In this document: positions 26,056 to 34,894 of the stretch, one piece after another
Numbering within the stretch: the first letter of the stretch is position 1
Layout of the letters: each line of letters opens with the position of its first letter
DNA from: Rhizobium gallicum bv. gallicum R602sp
GTDB lineage: Bacteria; Pseudomonadota; Alphaproteobacteria; Rhizobiales; Rhizobiaceae
DNA length: 64,000 bases
Direction: 5' to 3'
NCBI RefSeq assembly: GCF_000816845.1
Contig: NZ_CP006877.1
Location: forward strand, 4,069,238-4,133,237
Made by a program: the position numbers and the translations under genes
Notes under the pieces: model-generated
Told to the model about the DNA's origin: nothing
Database searches by the model: none
What the model saw: the letters and a program-made list of their open reading frames with translations, nothing else

Positions 26056-26164
26056 CGTCTCTGGCCTGCCGCTCTCTCCCCGGCCCGGCTGGGGACAGGA
26101 AGCCGCGATCGTTTCGCGCCTTCCCCCTCACCGGACAGAGGAGAGAAGAGAAAGAGAGCTTGAA

Positions 26165-27199
26165 ATGGGATTCAAAGTTGCAGTTGCGGGAGCGACCGGA
26201 AATGTGGGCCGGGAAATGCTCAACATCCTCTCGGAGCGCGGCTTCCCCGCCGACGAAGTCGTGGCGCTAGCCTCCGCGCGTTCGCAGGGTACGGAAGTTT
26301 CCTACGGTGACCGGACACTGAAGGTTTCCAATCTGGAGAACTACGATTTCTCCGATACCGACATCTGCCTGATGTCTGCTGGTGGCGAGGTGTCCAAGAA
26401 ATTCTCGCCGAAGATCGGCCAGCAGGGATGCGTCGTGATCGACAACTCCTCCGCCTGGCGCTACGACGCCGACGTGCCGCTGATCGTTCCTGAAGTGAAC
26501 CCGGATGCCGTGACGCAGTTCACCAAGCGCAACATCATAGCCAACCCGAATTGCTCGACCGCACAACTCGTTGTGGCTTTGAAGCCCCTGCATGACTTCG
26601 CCAAGATCAAGCGCGTTGTCGTCTCGACCTACCAGTCGGTTTCCGGCGCAGGCAAGGACGGCATGGACGAACTCTTCAACCAGACACGCGCCGTCTTCGT
26701 TGCCGATCCGATCGAAAACAAGAAGTTCACGAAGCGCATCGCCTTCAATGTCATTCCCCATATCGACGTCTTCATGGAGGATGGCTACACCAAGGAAGAA
26801 TGGAAGGTTCTAGCCGAGACCAAGAAGATGCTCGACCCGAAAATCAAGGTCACGTGCACGGCGGTACGCGTTCCGGTTTTCATCGGCCATTCGGAATCGG
26901 TCAATATCGAGTTCGAAAACGAGATCACCGCCGATCAGGCGCGCGAGATCCTGCGTGACGCTCCAGGCTGCCTCGTTATCGATAAGCACGAAAACGGCGG
27001 CTATATCACGCCTTACGAATCTGCCGGCGAAGACGCGACCTATATTTCGCGCATCCGCGAAGATGCGACCGTCGAGAATGGCCTCAATATATGGGTGGTG
27101 TCGGACAACCTACGCAAGGGCGCTGCTCTGAATGCAATCCAGATTGCGGAGCTCCTCGTCAACCGCGGGCTGATCAAGCCACGCAAGAAGGCCGCCTGA
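26165..27199 (+). CDS. asd: Aspartate-semialdehyde dehydrogenase
   Basis: 344 residues. Asd reduces aspartyl phosphate to aspartate semialdehyde with NADPH, the branch point to lysine (and diaminopimelate), threonine and methionine. The N-terminal VAVAGATGNVGREML binds NADP, the catalytic cysteine is in NIIANPNCSTAQLVVAL, and the histidine motif is near RVPVFIGHSESVNIEFE. The ATG at 26165 matches the family start; the frame is open for 124 more codons upstream but that stretch is not protein-like. The untranslated leader is about 245 bases long and carries a possible leader peptide. Confidence 0.96.
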   Translation: MGFKVAVAGATGNVGREMLNILSERGFPADEVVALASARSQGTEVSYGDRTLKVSNLENYDFSDTDICLMSAGGEVSKKFSPKIGQQGCVVIDNSSAWRYDADVPLIVPEVNPDAVTQFTKRNIIANPNCSTAQLVVALKPLHDFAKIKRVVVSTYQSVSGAGKDGMDELFNQTRAVFVADPIENKKFTKRIAFNVIPHIDVFMEDGYTKEEWKVLAETKKMLDPKIKVTCTAVRVPVFIGHSESVNIEFENEITADQAREILRDAPGCLVIDKHENGGYITPYESAGEDATYISRIREDATVENGLNIWVVSDNLRKGAALNAIQIAELLVNRGLIKPRKKAA

Positions 27200-27227
27200 C
27201 ACCAATAATTAACCATACTTTACTATC

Positions 27228-27258
27228 AGCCCCGCATATCACCTGATTATGCGGGGCT
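27228..27258 (+). terminator. Stem-loop after asd, likely terminator
   Basis: AGCCCCGCAT (27228-27237) pairs with ATGCGGGGCT (27249-27258) around an 11-base loop. There is no T run after it, so it may act through Rho or as an mRNA end stabiliser rather than as an intrinsic terminator. Confidence 0.5.
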
Positions 27259-27383
27259 CCTACGAAAGCTGGCCGACGGCCATCAGGTTGCAAGGCCCAC
27301 CGAAGGGTGATCGTGACAAAATTATCTGCTGCTGGCATTCTTGCGCGGCGCCAAGCTTGTGCAGATGGAGATCGGGGTTTCTT

Positions 27384-28205
27384 ATGAGCATGACAAAATT
27401 CTTTGTGGCGGTCGTCGCTGCGGCGAGCGTACTCCAAGCTCTTCCGGCAGCAGCAAAGGCTGCCCAGTGCGGCAACAACAGCGCGGGTTTCCAAGCCTGG
27501 GTTGCAGACTTCAAGCAGGAAGCGGCCGCCAGCGGCGTCAGCCCATCGGTGCTAAACCGGGCCTTCGCCAATGTAAGCTATAATAAATCGACAATCGCAG
27601 CCGACCGTGGCCAAAAGAGCTTCAAGCTGTCCTTCGACGCATTCATGAAGAAGCGGGGCGGCGCAACGATCATCTCCCGCGGCAGAAGCATGAAACGCGC
27701 CAATCAGGGACTCTTTGCCTCGATCGAAGGCCGCTACGGCGTTCCGGCCGGTCCGCTTATTGCGATCTGGGGAATGGAGACCGGCTTCGGCAGTTATATG
27801 GGCAATCAGCATACCCTATCTGCCGTTTCGACGCTCGCTTACGACTGCCGCCGCTCGGATTATTTCACCGATCAGCTTTACGCCGCTCTGCAACTTGTTT
27901 CCGAAGGCTATCTGAACCCGCAGGCTCGCGGCGCGGCACATGGCGAAATCGGCCAGACGCAGTTCCTGCCGCGCAATGTGGTCCGTTTCGGAGCCGACGG
28001 CGACGGCAACGGCCGCGTCGACATGGTTGGCTCGCGCGCTGATGCCCTGGCTTCGACGGCAAACTTCCTTAGGGGCCATGGCTGGCAGCCCGGCGCCGGT
28101 TATCAGCCAGGCGAAGCGAACTTTGCAGCAATCGCAGGCTGGAACGCCGCAACGGTCTACCAACAGGCAATCGCTTATATCGGCCAGCAGATCGACGGCC
28201 AGTGA
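27384..28205 (+). CDS. Lytic murein transglycosylase, MltB type
   Basis: 273 residues with a signal peptide (residues 1-26, cleavage near AKAA) and a family-3 (MltB) transglycosylase domain. The catalytic glutamate is in IAIWGMETGFGSY (about residue 133), followed by STLAYDCRRSDYF, GEIGQTQFLPRNVVRFGADGDG and the C-terminal SRADALASTANFLRGHGW. It cleaves peptidoglycan to anhydromuropeptides in the periplasm. The ATG at 27384 begins MSMTKFF; the frame extends 45 codons upstream over the asd stem-loop, which I exclude. Its end converges with the carbonic anhydrase gene, 18 bases apart. Confidence 0.93.
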   Translation: MSMTKFFVAVVAAASVLQALPAAAKAAQCGNNSAGFQAWVADFKQEAAASGVSPSVLNRAFANVSYNKSTIAADRGQKSFKLSFDAFMKKRGGATIISRGRSMKRANQGLFASIEGRYGVPAGPLIAIWGMETGFGSYMGNQHTLSAVSTLAYDCRRSDYFTDQLYAALQLVSEGYLNPQARGAAHGEIGQTQFLPRNVVRFGADGDGNGRVDMVGSRADALASTANFLRGHGWQPGAGYQPGEANFAAIAGWNAATVYQQAIAYIGQQIDGQ

Positions 28206-28223
28206 GCTTCCCGCCCGCGAAGG

Positions 28224-28865
28224 TTATACTTCCGGGCGGATAAAATCGAGCGTTTCCGCGTCCATCACCCATAGTTCACCGGTCGAGATATCGAACCACG
28301 CCCCATGCAGGGCGATCTTCCCCGCCTCTTCAAGCGCCTTGATATCCGGAAAACTTCTGAGGTTATTGAGCGAGTTGCGGATCGAGACGCGCTCGAGCGC
28401 CGTCTGGCGCTCAGCGGCAGTCATTACGTCATTGCTTTGGATCTGCTCGGCAGCGGGCCGGACGAGCGACATCCAGCGGCCAATGAAATCACCAGGCGAC
28501 AGCGGTTCGGAATTGGGATCAAGCGCTGCGCGGATACCGCCGCAGCGGCCATGGCCCATGACGACGATGTCGGAAACCTTCAAGACCTGTACGGCGAATT
28601 CCAAAGCGGCAGATGTCGAGTGAAAATGGCCATCCGGCTCGTAAGGTGGTACCATGTTGGCAACATTACGGATGACGAAAAGCTCACCGGGGCCAGCGTC
28701 GAAGATAAGTTCCGGTGCTGCGCGCGAGTCCGAACAGGCAATCACCAGCGTATTCGGACTTTGCCCGTTTTCAGCCAGCATCTTATAGCGGTCGCGGGCG
28801 TCGGCGTACCGCCCGTTCATGAAGTTGCGATAGCCGTCCAGAAGTGAAGTTGGAAAACACTGCAT
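28224..28865 (-). CDS. Beta-class carbonic anhydrase
   Basis: 213 residues of the beta-carbonic anhydrase family, interconverting carbon dioxide and bicarbonate. The zinc ligands are visible: Cys and Asp in VIACSDSRAAPELIF (about residue 42) and His and Cys in VMGHGRCGGIRAAL (about 102-105). GPGELFVIRNVANMVPPYEPDG is the usual active-site stretch. It is commonly named cynT, can or icfA; the sequence alone does not link it to cyanate use. Transcribed opposite to the lytic transglycosylase. Confidence 0.95.
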   Translation of the reverse strand: MQCFPTSLLDGYRNFMNGRYADARDRYKMLAENGQSPNTLVIACSDSRAAPELIFDAGPGELFVIRNVANMVPPYEPDGHFHSTSAALEFAVQVLKVSDIVVMGHGRCGGIRAALDPNSEPLSPGDFIGRWMSLVRPAAEQIQSNDVMTAAERQTALERVSIRNSLNNLRSFPDIKALEEAGKIALHGAWFDISTGELWVMDAETLDFIRPEV

Positions 28866-28935
28866 GACTGTCGATTAGCGCGCAGACGCGGCAAGATCAA
28901 CTGCTGCGCACGCGAAATGCGCAAACGGGCGCCCG

Positions 28936-29820
28936 CTAACTCTTCTTCCGTTGGGCGGGGTGCATGAGGCGGCGCATCTGCACCATGGCCATCGGTGTCG
29001 ACAGGCTTGATGCATCGCTTGCGAGCGTAAGCTCATCGCTGCCGCGTTTGACCGCACGCACCAGCACTTCAAAGACGCTGGCTGTTGCAAGCTGCAGCGC
29101 CTTTTCGTCGTCCATCCCGGATAGGAGCCGCGAGAGGAAGACGGCCGCCAGCAGGTCGCCCAGTCCATTCGGCGGCTTGTCGACGACACGATGCTCGGCA
29201 AGCAGAGCATGGCGGCCGGAAAGATAGAGATTTCCGGTGCCCCCAGCCATCATCGCAATAGCGGAGGTGACAAGCATGCGGGAAGGACCGAGTGACAAAG
29301 CAGCCTCCATAACAGCTGTATTGTCCTCCAATGGTGCGCCCACCATCCAGGCCAGCTCATAGCGGTTGGGTGTCGCCAAAGACGCAAGCGGGATCAGATG
29401 GTCGCGGATCGCCTCCGCCGTCGCTTCGGGCACATAGAGACCTCCCAGATCGCCCATCACCGGATCGCAGACATAAAGCAGCTCGGAGTTCTTTTCACGC
29501 AATGCACTGACCAAACGGGCAACAGAACTAGCCTGGGCAGCGTTTCCGAAATAACCAGACAAGACTGCCTTCACTTCTCCAACCCACGGTGCACGGATGA
29601 GATCATCGATGGCGGCATCGAAATCGGCCTCCGCAAAAGTGAGCCGGGTCGAACGGCCATGACCGGGATGCCAAGGCAAAATGATCGTCGGCAGTGCCCA
29701 GACCTGATGGCCGAGCGTCTCAAGCGCGAAGACAGCGGCACGATTGCCGACCGAACCGCGAACGACATGGCTGGAGATGACGATCACCGTTCCTGCAGCA
29801 CTATTATCCGGCATAGTCAT
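28936..29820 (-). CDS. pdxY: Pyridoxal kinase
   Basis: 294 residues of the ribokinase-like PdxK/PdxY family, which phosphorylates pyridoxal (vitamin B6 salvage). Seen: IVISSHVVRGSVGNRAAVFALE at the N-terminus, LYVCDPVMGDLGGLYVP, ATPNRYELAWM and the anion-hole/catalytic region KPPNGLGDLLAAVFLSRLL with GLGD. The C-terminal 40 residues are less conserved. It stands 70 bases upstream of the carbonic anhydrase on the same strand and is divergent from the glutamate dehydrogenase. Confidence 0.93.
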   Translation of the reverse strand: MTMPDNSAAGTVIVISSHVVRGSVGNRAAVFALETLGHQVWALPTIILPWHPGHGRSTRLTFAEADFDAAIDDLIRAPWVGEVKAVLSGYFGNAAQASSVARLVSALREKNSELLYVCDPVMGDLGGLYVPEATAEAIRDHLIPLASLATPNRYELAWMVGAPLEDNTAVMEAALSLGPSRMLVTSAIAMMAGGTGNLYLSGRHALLAEHRVVDKPPNGLGDLLAAVFLSRLLSGMDDEKALQLATASVFEVLVRAVKRGSDELTLASDASSLSTPMAMVQMRRLMHPAQRKKS

Positions 29821-30084
29821 TTAAACCCTGAATTCGATGCGCTGTTGATCGTCCTTTTGCCGCGCGCCTGTCAACCATTCTTCATCCATGCGTGGAAATC
29901 TCGGCGAGCTGAGAAAATCCAAGACCGGCCTGGGCTTTCCCATAATTGGAGAATCCCCTGAAATTCTACTGAAACAAGGTCAAAAACCCACAAAAACTGC
30001 GAAGGTGGAGCCTCTTTTAGGGGTTTTTTCGATAATTCTTCTGCTAACTTGCGGCAAATCACACAAATCGGGGGAATGTCTTCA

Positions 30085-33000
30085 ATGGCTGCCAAAAACC
30101 ATCCGCGACGGGAAAAGCTGATCGAAAGCGCAAAGAAGATCGCTGCTGCAGCCAAAGAGCAGTATCTCGATCCGGAAATCCTCTTCGGCCGGGCGAGCGG
30201 AGACGACCTCGATCACTACACACCGGAGATGCTGGCGCTTTCGGCCGTTCATTCTGCTAAGGAGCTCGCTGGCTGGGACGGCAAGGTCCCGCGCGTTACG
30301 ATCGAAACGCTGGCCGATGTCGAACCCGATGGCGTTGCGGTCTCGGTCCTGACGGTTACCGATCAGAATAAGCCGTTCCTCTACGAGTCGGTTATGAGCG
30401 AGATCACAAGCACCTATCGCGATCTCTATATGGCGGTGCATCCGATCCTGGTGGTGGAGCATGGCAAGACGCCGGTACTTTATTCAGCCGAAGAGCCGAG
30501 CGATCCGGCAAAACGTGTCAGCCATATCCAGATTCACATTTCGCCGTTGACTACGGCGCAATCCGGCGACCTTCGAAAGCGCATCATGATCGTGCTGGAG
30601 CAGGTCCGCCAGGCTGTTTCCGACTGGAAGCCTATGCTTTCCAAGCTCGACACCGTGATTGCCGAATTGGGCAGCTACAGCGCCAGCCGCAAGAAGGCCG
30701 ACCGGGACGAAGCACTGGCTTTCCTCACCTGGCTACGCGATGAAAACTTCACCTTCCTTGGCATGCGTGAATATGTCTATTCCAGCAACGGGAGCGAAGC
30801 GAAGGTCGAGCGTGACAAAGGCGCTGGCCTCGGCATTCTTTCCGATCCGGATGTCTTGGTGCTGCGCACCGGCAAGGATGCCGTAACGACAACGCCGGAA
30901 ATCCTCGCCTTTCTCGATGGTCCGGATTTCCTGATCGTCACCAAGGCGAATGTGAAATCCGTCGTCCACCGCCGCGCCTATATGGATTATGTCGGCGTCA
31001 AGCGATTCGACAAGGACGGCAACGTCACCGGTGAATTGCGCATCGTCGGCCTCTTTACCTCTACGGCCTATACGTCTTCGGCTTCGGAAATTCCGCTCAT
31101 CCGTTCCAAAGTTGCCAAAGTGACAGATCATTTCGGCTTCGATCCCATGAGCCATTCCGGCCGAATGTTGTACAACACGCTGGAATCTTATCCACGCGAC
31201 GATCTTTTCCAGATCGACACGACGCTGCTCGCGAATTTCGCCGAACAGATCAATGACCTTGTGGAACGGCCGCGCGTCCGCGTTCTGCCGCGCATCGATC
31301 ATTTCGACCGTTTTGTCTCGGTCATCGTCTATGTACCACGCGAGGAGTACGATTCCATCGTTCGCGAAAAGATCGGCAACTATCTGAAGACCGTCTATGA
31401 CGGCCGGGTCTCTGCCTATTACCCGGCCTTCCCCGAAGGGCGGGTTGCGCGCGTACACTTCATCATCGGCCGGTCCGGCGGCAAAACGCCGCGCATCCCG
31501 CAATCGAAGCTCGAGGAAGCGATCCGCGCCATCACCGCCCGCTGGGACGATCGTTTCGAAGCGCTGGCTGGGCCGAAGGCGCCGAAGATCGTCGTCAGCA
31601 ATGCCTTCCAGGATTCCTTCACCGCTGAAGAAACGGTTGCCGATCTCCCCGACATCACCGATTGCGCCTCTGGCGAGCCGATACGCATCGAGTTCTATTA
31701 CCGCAATGATGCGGAACGCGGCCGGGTCTTCTCACTCAAGATTTTCCATGCTCGCGAGCAGCTTCCGCTCTCGCGCCGCGTGCCGCTTCTCGAAAATCTC
31801 GGTTTCAACGTGCTGAGCGAGCGGACCTTCGACATCGAAGTTTCAACCGCAGATGGCTCGGTCAACATCGTCGTACTGCACGATATGGAGCTTGAAGACC
31901 GCAGTGGCGCCGAAATTGACCTCAGCCGTCATGGTGGCGCGTTGGAAGAGGCCTTCATTTCTGCTTTCGACGGCACGATCGACAATGACAGTTTCAACCG
32001 GCTCATCCTTTCAGCCGGGCTTTCCGCACGCGAGACGAATGTCCTGCGGGCCTATGCGCGTTATCTTCGTCAGGCAGGTATCGCCTATTCGCAGGATTAC
32101 ATCGCAACGACCCTCGACAAATACCCAGAGATTGCCGCGTCGATCTTCCGCCTCTTTTATGAGGCGCTCGATCCGCAGCTTAGCGAGAAGGCGCGCATGA
32201 AAAAGAGCGCCGACCTGCATCGGTCGATTGAGACGGCGCTCGCCAATGTGCCGAGCCTTGACGATGACCGCATCCTGCGCCGATACATCAATGTCGTCGA
32301 TGCGACGCTGCGGACCAACTACTTCCAGCGCAATGCCGATGGCTCGCCGAAGGCGATGCTTGCCTTCAAGCTCGATCCGAATCTCGTCGATGGCCTGCCG
32401 GACCCAAAGCCTTTCCGGGAAATCTTCGTCTATGGCGTCGAGGTCGAGGGCGTGCACCTGCGTTTCGGCAAGGTTGCCCGCGGCGGCCTGCGCTGGTCGG
32501 ATCGCGCCGAGGACTATCGAACGGAAGTCCTGGGCCTCGTAAAGGCGCAGCAGGTGAAGAACGCCGTTATCGTTCCAGTCGGCGCCAAGGGCGGCTTTTA
32601 TCCGAAGAAACTGCCAGCTGGCGGCAGCCGCGACGAGATCTTCAATGCCGGCCGCGAAGCCTACAAGACCTATATCCGCACCCTGCTTTCGATCACCGAC
32701 AACATTTCAGGCACCGAAATCGTGCCTCCGGCAGATACGGTACGGCTCGACGGCGACGATCCCTATTTCGTCGTCGCCGCCGATAAGGGAACGGCAACCT
32801 TTTCCGACACCGCCAACGCACTGGCGCAGGAAGCTGGTTTCTGGCTCGACGACGCCTTTGCGTCAGGCGGCTCGGCCGGCTACGACCACAAGAAAATGGG
32901 CATCACTGCGCGTGGCGCCTGGGAAACTGTAAAGCGTCATTTCCGCGAGATGGATATCGACATCCAGACGACACCGTTTACGGTGGCCGGTGTCGGCGAC

Positions 33001-34863
33001 ATGTCCGGCGACGTTTTCGGCAACGGCATGCTGCTTTCTCCAAAGATCAAGCTGGTTTCCGCCTTCGACCACCGTGACATCTTCATCGATCCCGATCCGG
33101 ACATGGAAAAGACGCTCGCCGAACGGCAGCGACTCTTTAACCTGCCGCGTTCAAGTTGGCAGGACTTCGACAAGTCGGTTCTTTCGAAAGGCGCGATGAT
33201 CATTTCCCGCGCGGCGAAATCGGTCACGCTGACCCCGGAAGCGGTTGCCGCAATCGGCATCGACAAAGCGGTGGCAACCCCCTTCGAGGTCATAACAGCA
33301 ATCCTGAAGAGCCCGGTAGATCTTCTCTGGTTCGGCGGCATCGGCACCTATGTGAAGGCGCAGACGGAAACCGATACGGAAGTGGGCGATCGTTCCAACG
33401 ATCCGATCCGCATCACGGCTGATGAAGTGCGGGCGAAGGTGATCGGGGAGGGCGCCAACCTCGGCGTCACGCAAAAAGGCCGCATCACTTATGGGCTTAA
33501 AGGCGGACGGAGCAATTCCGATGCGATTGACAATTCAGCCGGCGTCAACACCTCGGACGTCGAGGTAAACATCAAGATCGCGCTCGCCAACGCGATGCAT
33601 GACGGGCGGCTCACACGCACAAAACGCGATCAACTGCTGTCCTCGATGACGGACGAAGTTGCGGCACTCGTTCTGCGCAACAACTATCTGCAATCGCTGG
33701 CGATCTCGCTGACCGAACGCAAGGGAACCGCTAACGGCCTTGAGCTCGCGCGCTTCATGAGCGTGCTGGAAGGCGCCAAGCAGCTCAACCGGAAGGTGGA
33801 AACGCTTCCCGATGAGGCGACGCTTGCCGAGCGCTATGCTGCCGGCAGGCCGCTCACGCGGCCGGAAATCGGCGTGTTGCTCTCTTACGCCAAGATCGTG
33901 CTTTTCGATGCCGTTGCCGCAAGCGACCTCCCGGACGATCCTTATTTTGCGTCGACCCTTTCAAACTACTTCCCGGCTAAGATGCAGAAAACCAATGCCT
34001 CCGACATCGCAACTCATCGGCTGAAGCGCGAAATCATCGCGACGGTGCTTGCCAACGAGGCAATCAATCGTGGCGGTCCCGGCTTTGTGGTGAGCATGAT
34101 GGATGCGACAGCGGCGTCAGCGCCGGAAGTCGTCCGTGCCGCGATCATCGCCCGCGATGGCTTCGACCTGACCAGGCTTTGGACCGAGACCGATGCGCTG
34201 GACGGTAACATTTCCGGACAGATGCAGAACCGTGTCTATGAAGAGATCGGCCATAGCTTCACCGTTTTGACTCGCTTGCTCCTGAAGACCGGCATGGCAA
34301 AAGGCGGCATAGCAGAAACCATTAGTCGGCTTCAGACTGCGTTGAAGAAACTAAAGCCCTCCTTCGCTGCGCAGGCTCCCGCGGAGTTCGAGGCGCGTGC
34401 CATGGAGTATCGCGAAGCCGGGCTGCCAGAAAGATTGGCCGACGTCATTGCCGGCCTGCCGGGCTTTGTGCTGGTGCCGGAGATCATGCAGATCGCCGAA
34501 CGCACAGGCGAGGCGCTCGGACGTGCCGCGGAAAGTTATTTTGCCGTATCGCAGACCTTCCGCGTCGGGAGGCTGCTTGCAGCCGGCGCCCGCATTCTCA
34601 CGTCGGATCACTACGAAAGCCTGGCCTTGGCGCGCAGCATCGACCAAATTGCCAGTGCCCGCCGCGATATCGTCATCTCGGCGCTGTCGGAGCATGGCAA
34701 GGAAAAGCTGCCGGTTCAGGCCTGGCATGGAGTCGATCGCATCAGGATCAACCGCATCGCCGAAGAGCTGTCAAACCTCAGCGACAGCGGCGATCCAACT
34801 CTTGCACGAATCACAGTGGCCGCAGGTCTTTTAACCGATCTTGCACGCGACCGGGCGAGGTGA
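30085..34863 (+). CDS. gdhB: NAD-dependent glutamate dehydrogenase, 180-kDa class
   Basis: 1592 residues, the giant catabolic glutamate dehydrogenase class that has long N- and C-terminal regions around the catalytic core. It converts glutamate to 2-oxoglutarate and ammonia with NAD. The core (about 780-1200) shows GLRWSDRAEDYRTEVLGLV, KNAVIVPVGAKGGF, SDTANALAQEAGFWLDDAFASGGSAGYDHKKMGITARG-type sequence, VAGVGDMSGDVFGNGML and EGANLGVTQKGRI. The ATG at 30085 is chosen because GGGGGA lies about nine bases upstream; ATGs at 30076 and 30049-frame starts are alternatives. Its 3' end is 31 bases before the next start. Confidence 0.95.
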   Translation: MAAKNHPRREKLIESAKKIAAAAKEQYLDPEILFGRASGDDLDHYTPEMLALSAVHSAKELAGWDGKVPRVTIETLADVEPDGVAVSVLTVTDQNKPFLYESVMSEITSTYRDLYMAVHPILVVEHGKTPVLYSAEEPSDPAKRVSHIQIHISPLTTAQSGDLRKRIMIVLEQVRQAVSDWKPMLSKLDTVIAELGSYSASRKKADRDEALAFLTWLRDENFTFLGMREYVYSSNGSEAKVERDKGAGLGILSDPDVLVLRTGKDAVTTTPEILAFLDGPDFLIVTKANVKSVVHRRAYMDYVGVKRFDKDGNVTGELRIVGLFTSTAYTSSASEIPLIRSKVAKVTDHFGFDPMSHSGRMLYNTLESYPRDDLFQIDTTLLANFAEQINDLVERPRVRVLPRIDHFDRFVSVIVYVPREEYDSIVREKIGNYLKTVYDGRVSAYYPAFPEGRVARVHFIIGRSGGKTPRIPQSKLEEAIRAITARWDDRFEALAGPKAPKIVVSNAFQDSFTAEETVADLPDITDCASGEPIRIEFYYRNDAERGRVFSLKIFHAREQLPLSRRVPLLENLGFNVLSERTFDIEVSTADGSVNIVVLHDMELEDRSGAEIDLSRHGGALEEAFISAFDGTIDNDSFNRLILSAGLSARETNVLRAYARYLRQAGIAYSQDYIATTLDKYPEIAASIFRLFYEALDPQLSEKARMKKSADLHRSIETALANVPSLDDDRILRRYINVVDATLRTNYFQRNADGSPKAMLAFKLDPNLVDGLPDPKPFREIFVYGVEVEGVHLRFGKVARGGLRWSDRAEDYRTEVLGLVKAQQVKNAVIVPVGAKGGFYPKKLPAGGSRDEIFNAGREAYKTYIRTLLSITDNISGTEIVPPADTVRLDGDDPYFVVAADKGTATFSDTANALAQEAGFWLDDAFASGGSAGYDHKKMGITARGAWETVKRHFREMDIDIQTTPFTVAGVGDMSGDVFGNGMLLSPKIKLVSAFDHRDIFIDPDPDMEKTLAERQRLFNLPRSSWQDFDKSVLSKGAMIISRAAKSVTLTPEAVAAIGIDKAVATPFEVITAILKSPVDLLWFGGIGTYVKAQTETDTEVGDRSNDPIRITADEVRAKVIGEGANLGVTQKGRITYGLKGGRSNSDAIDNSAGVNTSDVEVNIKIALANAMHDGRLTRTKRDQLLSSMTDEVAALVLRNNYLQSLAISLTERKGTANGLELARFMSVLEGAKQLNRKVETLPDEATLAERYAAGRPLTRPEIGVLLSYAKIVLFDAVAASDLPDDPYFASTLSNYFPAKMQKTNASDIATHRLKREIIATVLANEAINRGGPGFVVSMMDATAASAPEVVRAAIIARDGFDLTRLWTETDALDGNISGQMQNRVYEEIGHSFTVLTRLLLKTGMAKGGIAETISRLQTALKKLKPSFAAQAPAEFEARAMEYREAGLPERLADVIAGLPGFVLVPEIMQIAERTGEALGRAAESYFAVSQTFRVGRLLAAGARILTSDHYESLALARSIDQIASARRDIVISALSEHGKEKLPVQAWHGVDRIRINRIAEELSNLSDSGDPTLARITVAAGLLTDLARDRAR

Positions 34864-34894
34864 CACAGTCCGCCGCGAATGCGGGAGTGTAGGC

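Larger units (their letters stand above)
25650..26164. other. Divergent intergenic region between the MHS transporter and asd
   Basis: About 515 bases. It holds the likely asd promoter at 25886-25914, a short leader-like ORF at 25936-26055, and alternative RNA hairpins at 26027-26148. The promoter for the minus-strand transporter must lie in the first 150 bases but I could not fix it. Confidence 0.7.

Noticed and set aside
25793..26164. A 124-codon upstream extension of the asd reading frame
   Set aside because: Not protein-like and overlaps the proposed promoter and leader ORF; the family start is at 26165.
27209..27223. TTAACCATACTTTAC, similar to a CtrA site (TTAA-N7-TTAA)
   Set aside because: It has one mismatch and lies downstream of asd before a stem-loop, not at a promoter.
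31188..31196. TTATCCACG, similar to a DnaA box
   Set aside because: Single copy inside the glutamate dehydrogenase gene, with no cluster; expected by chance.
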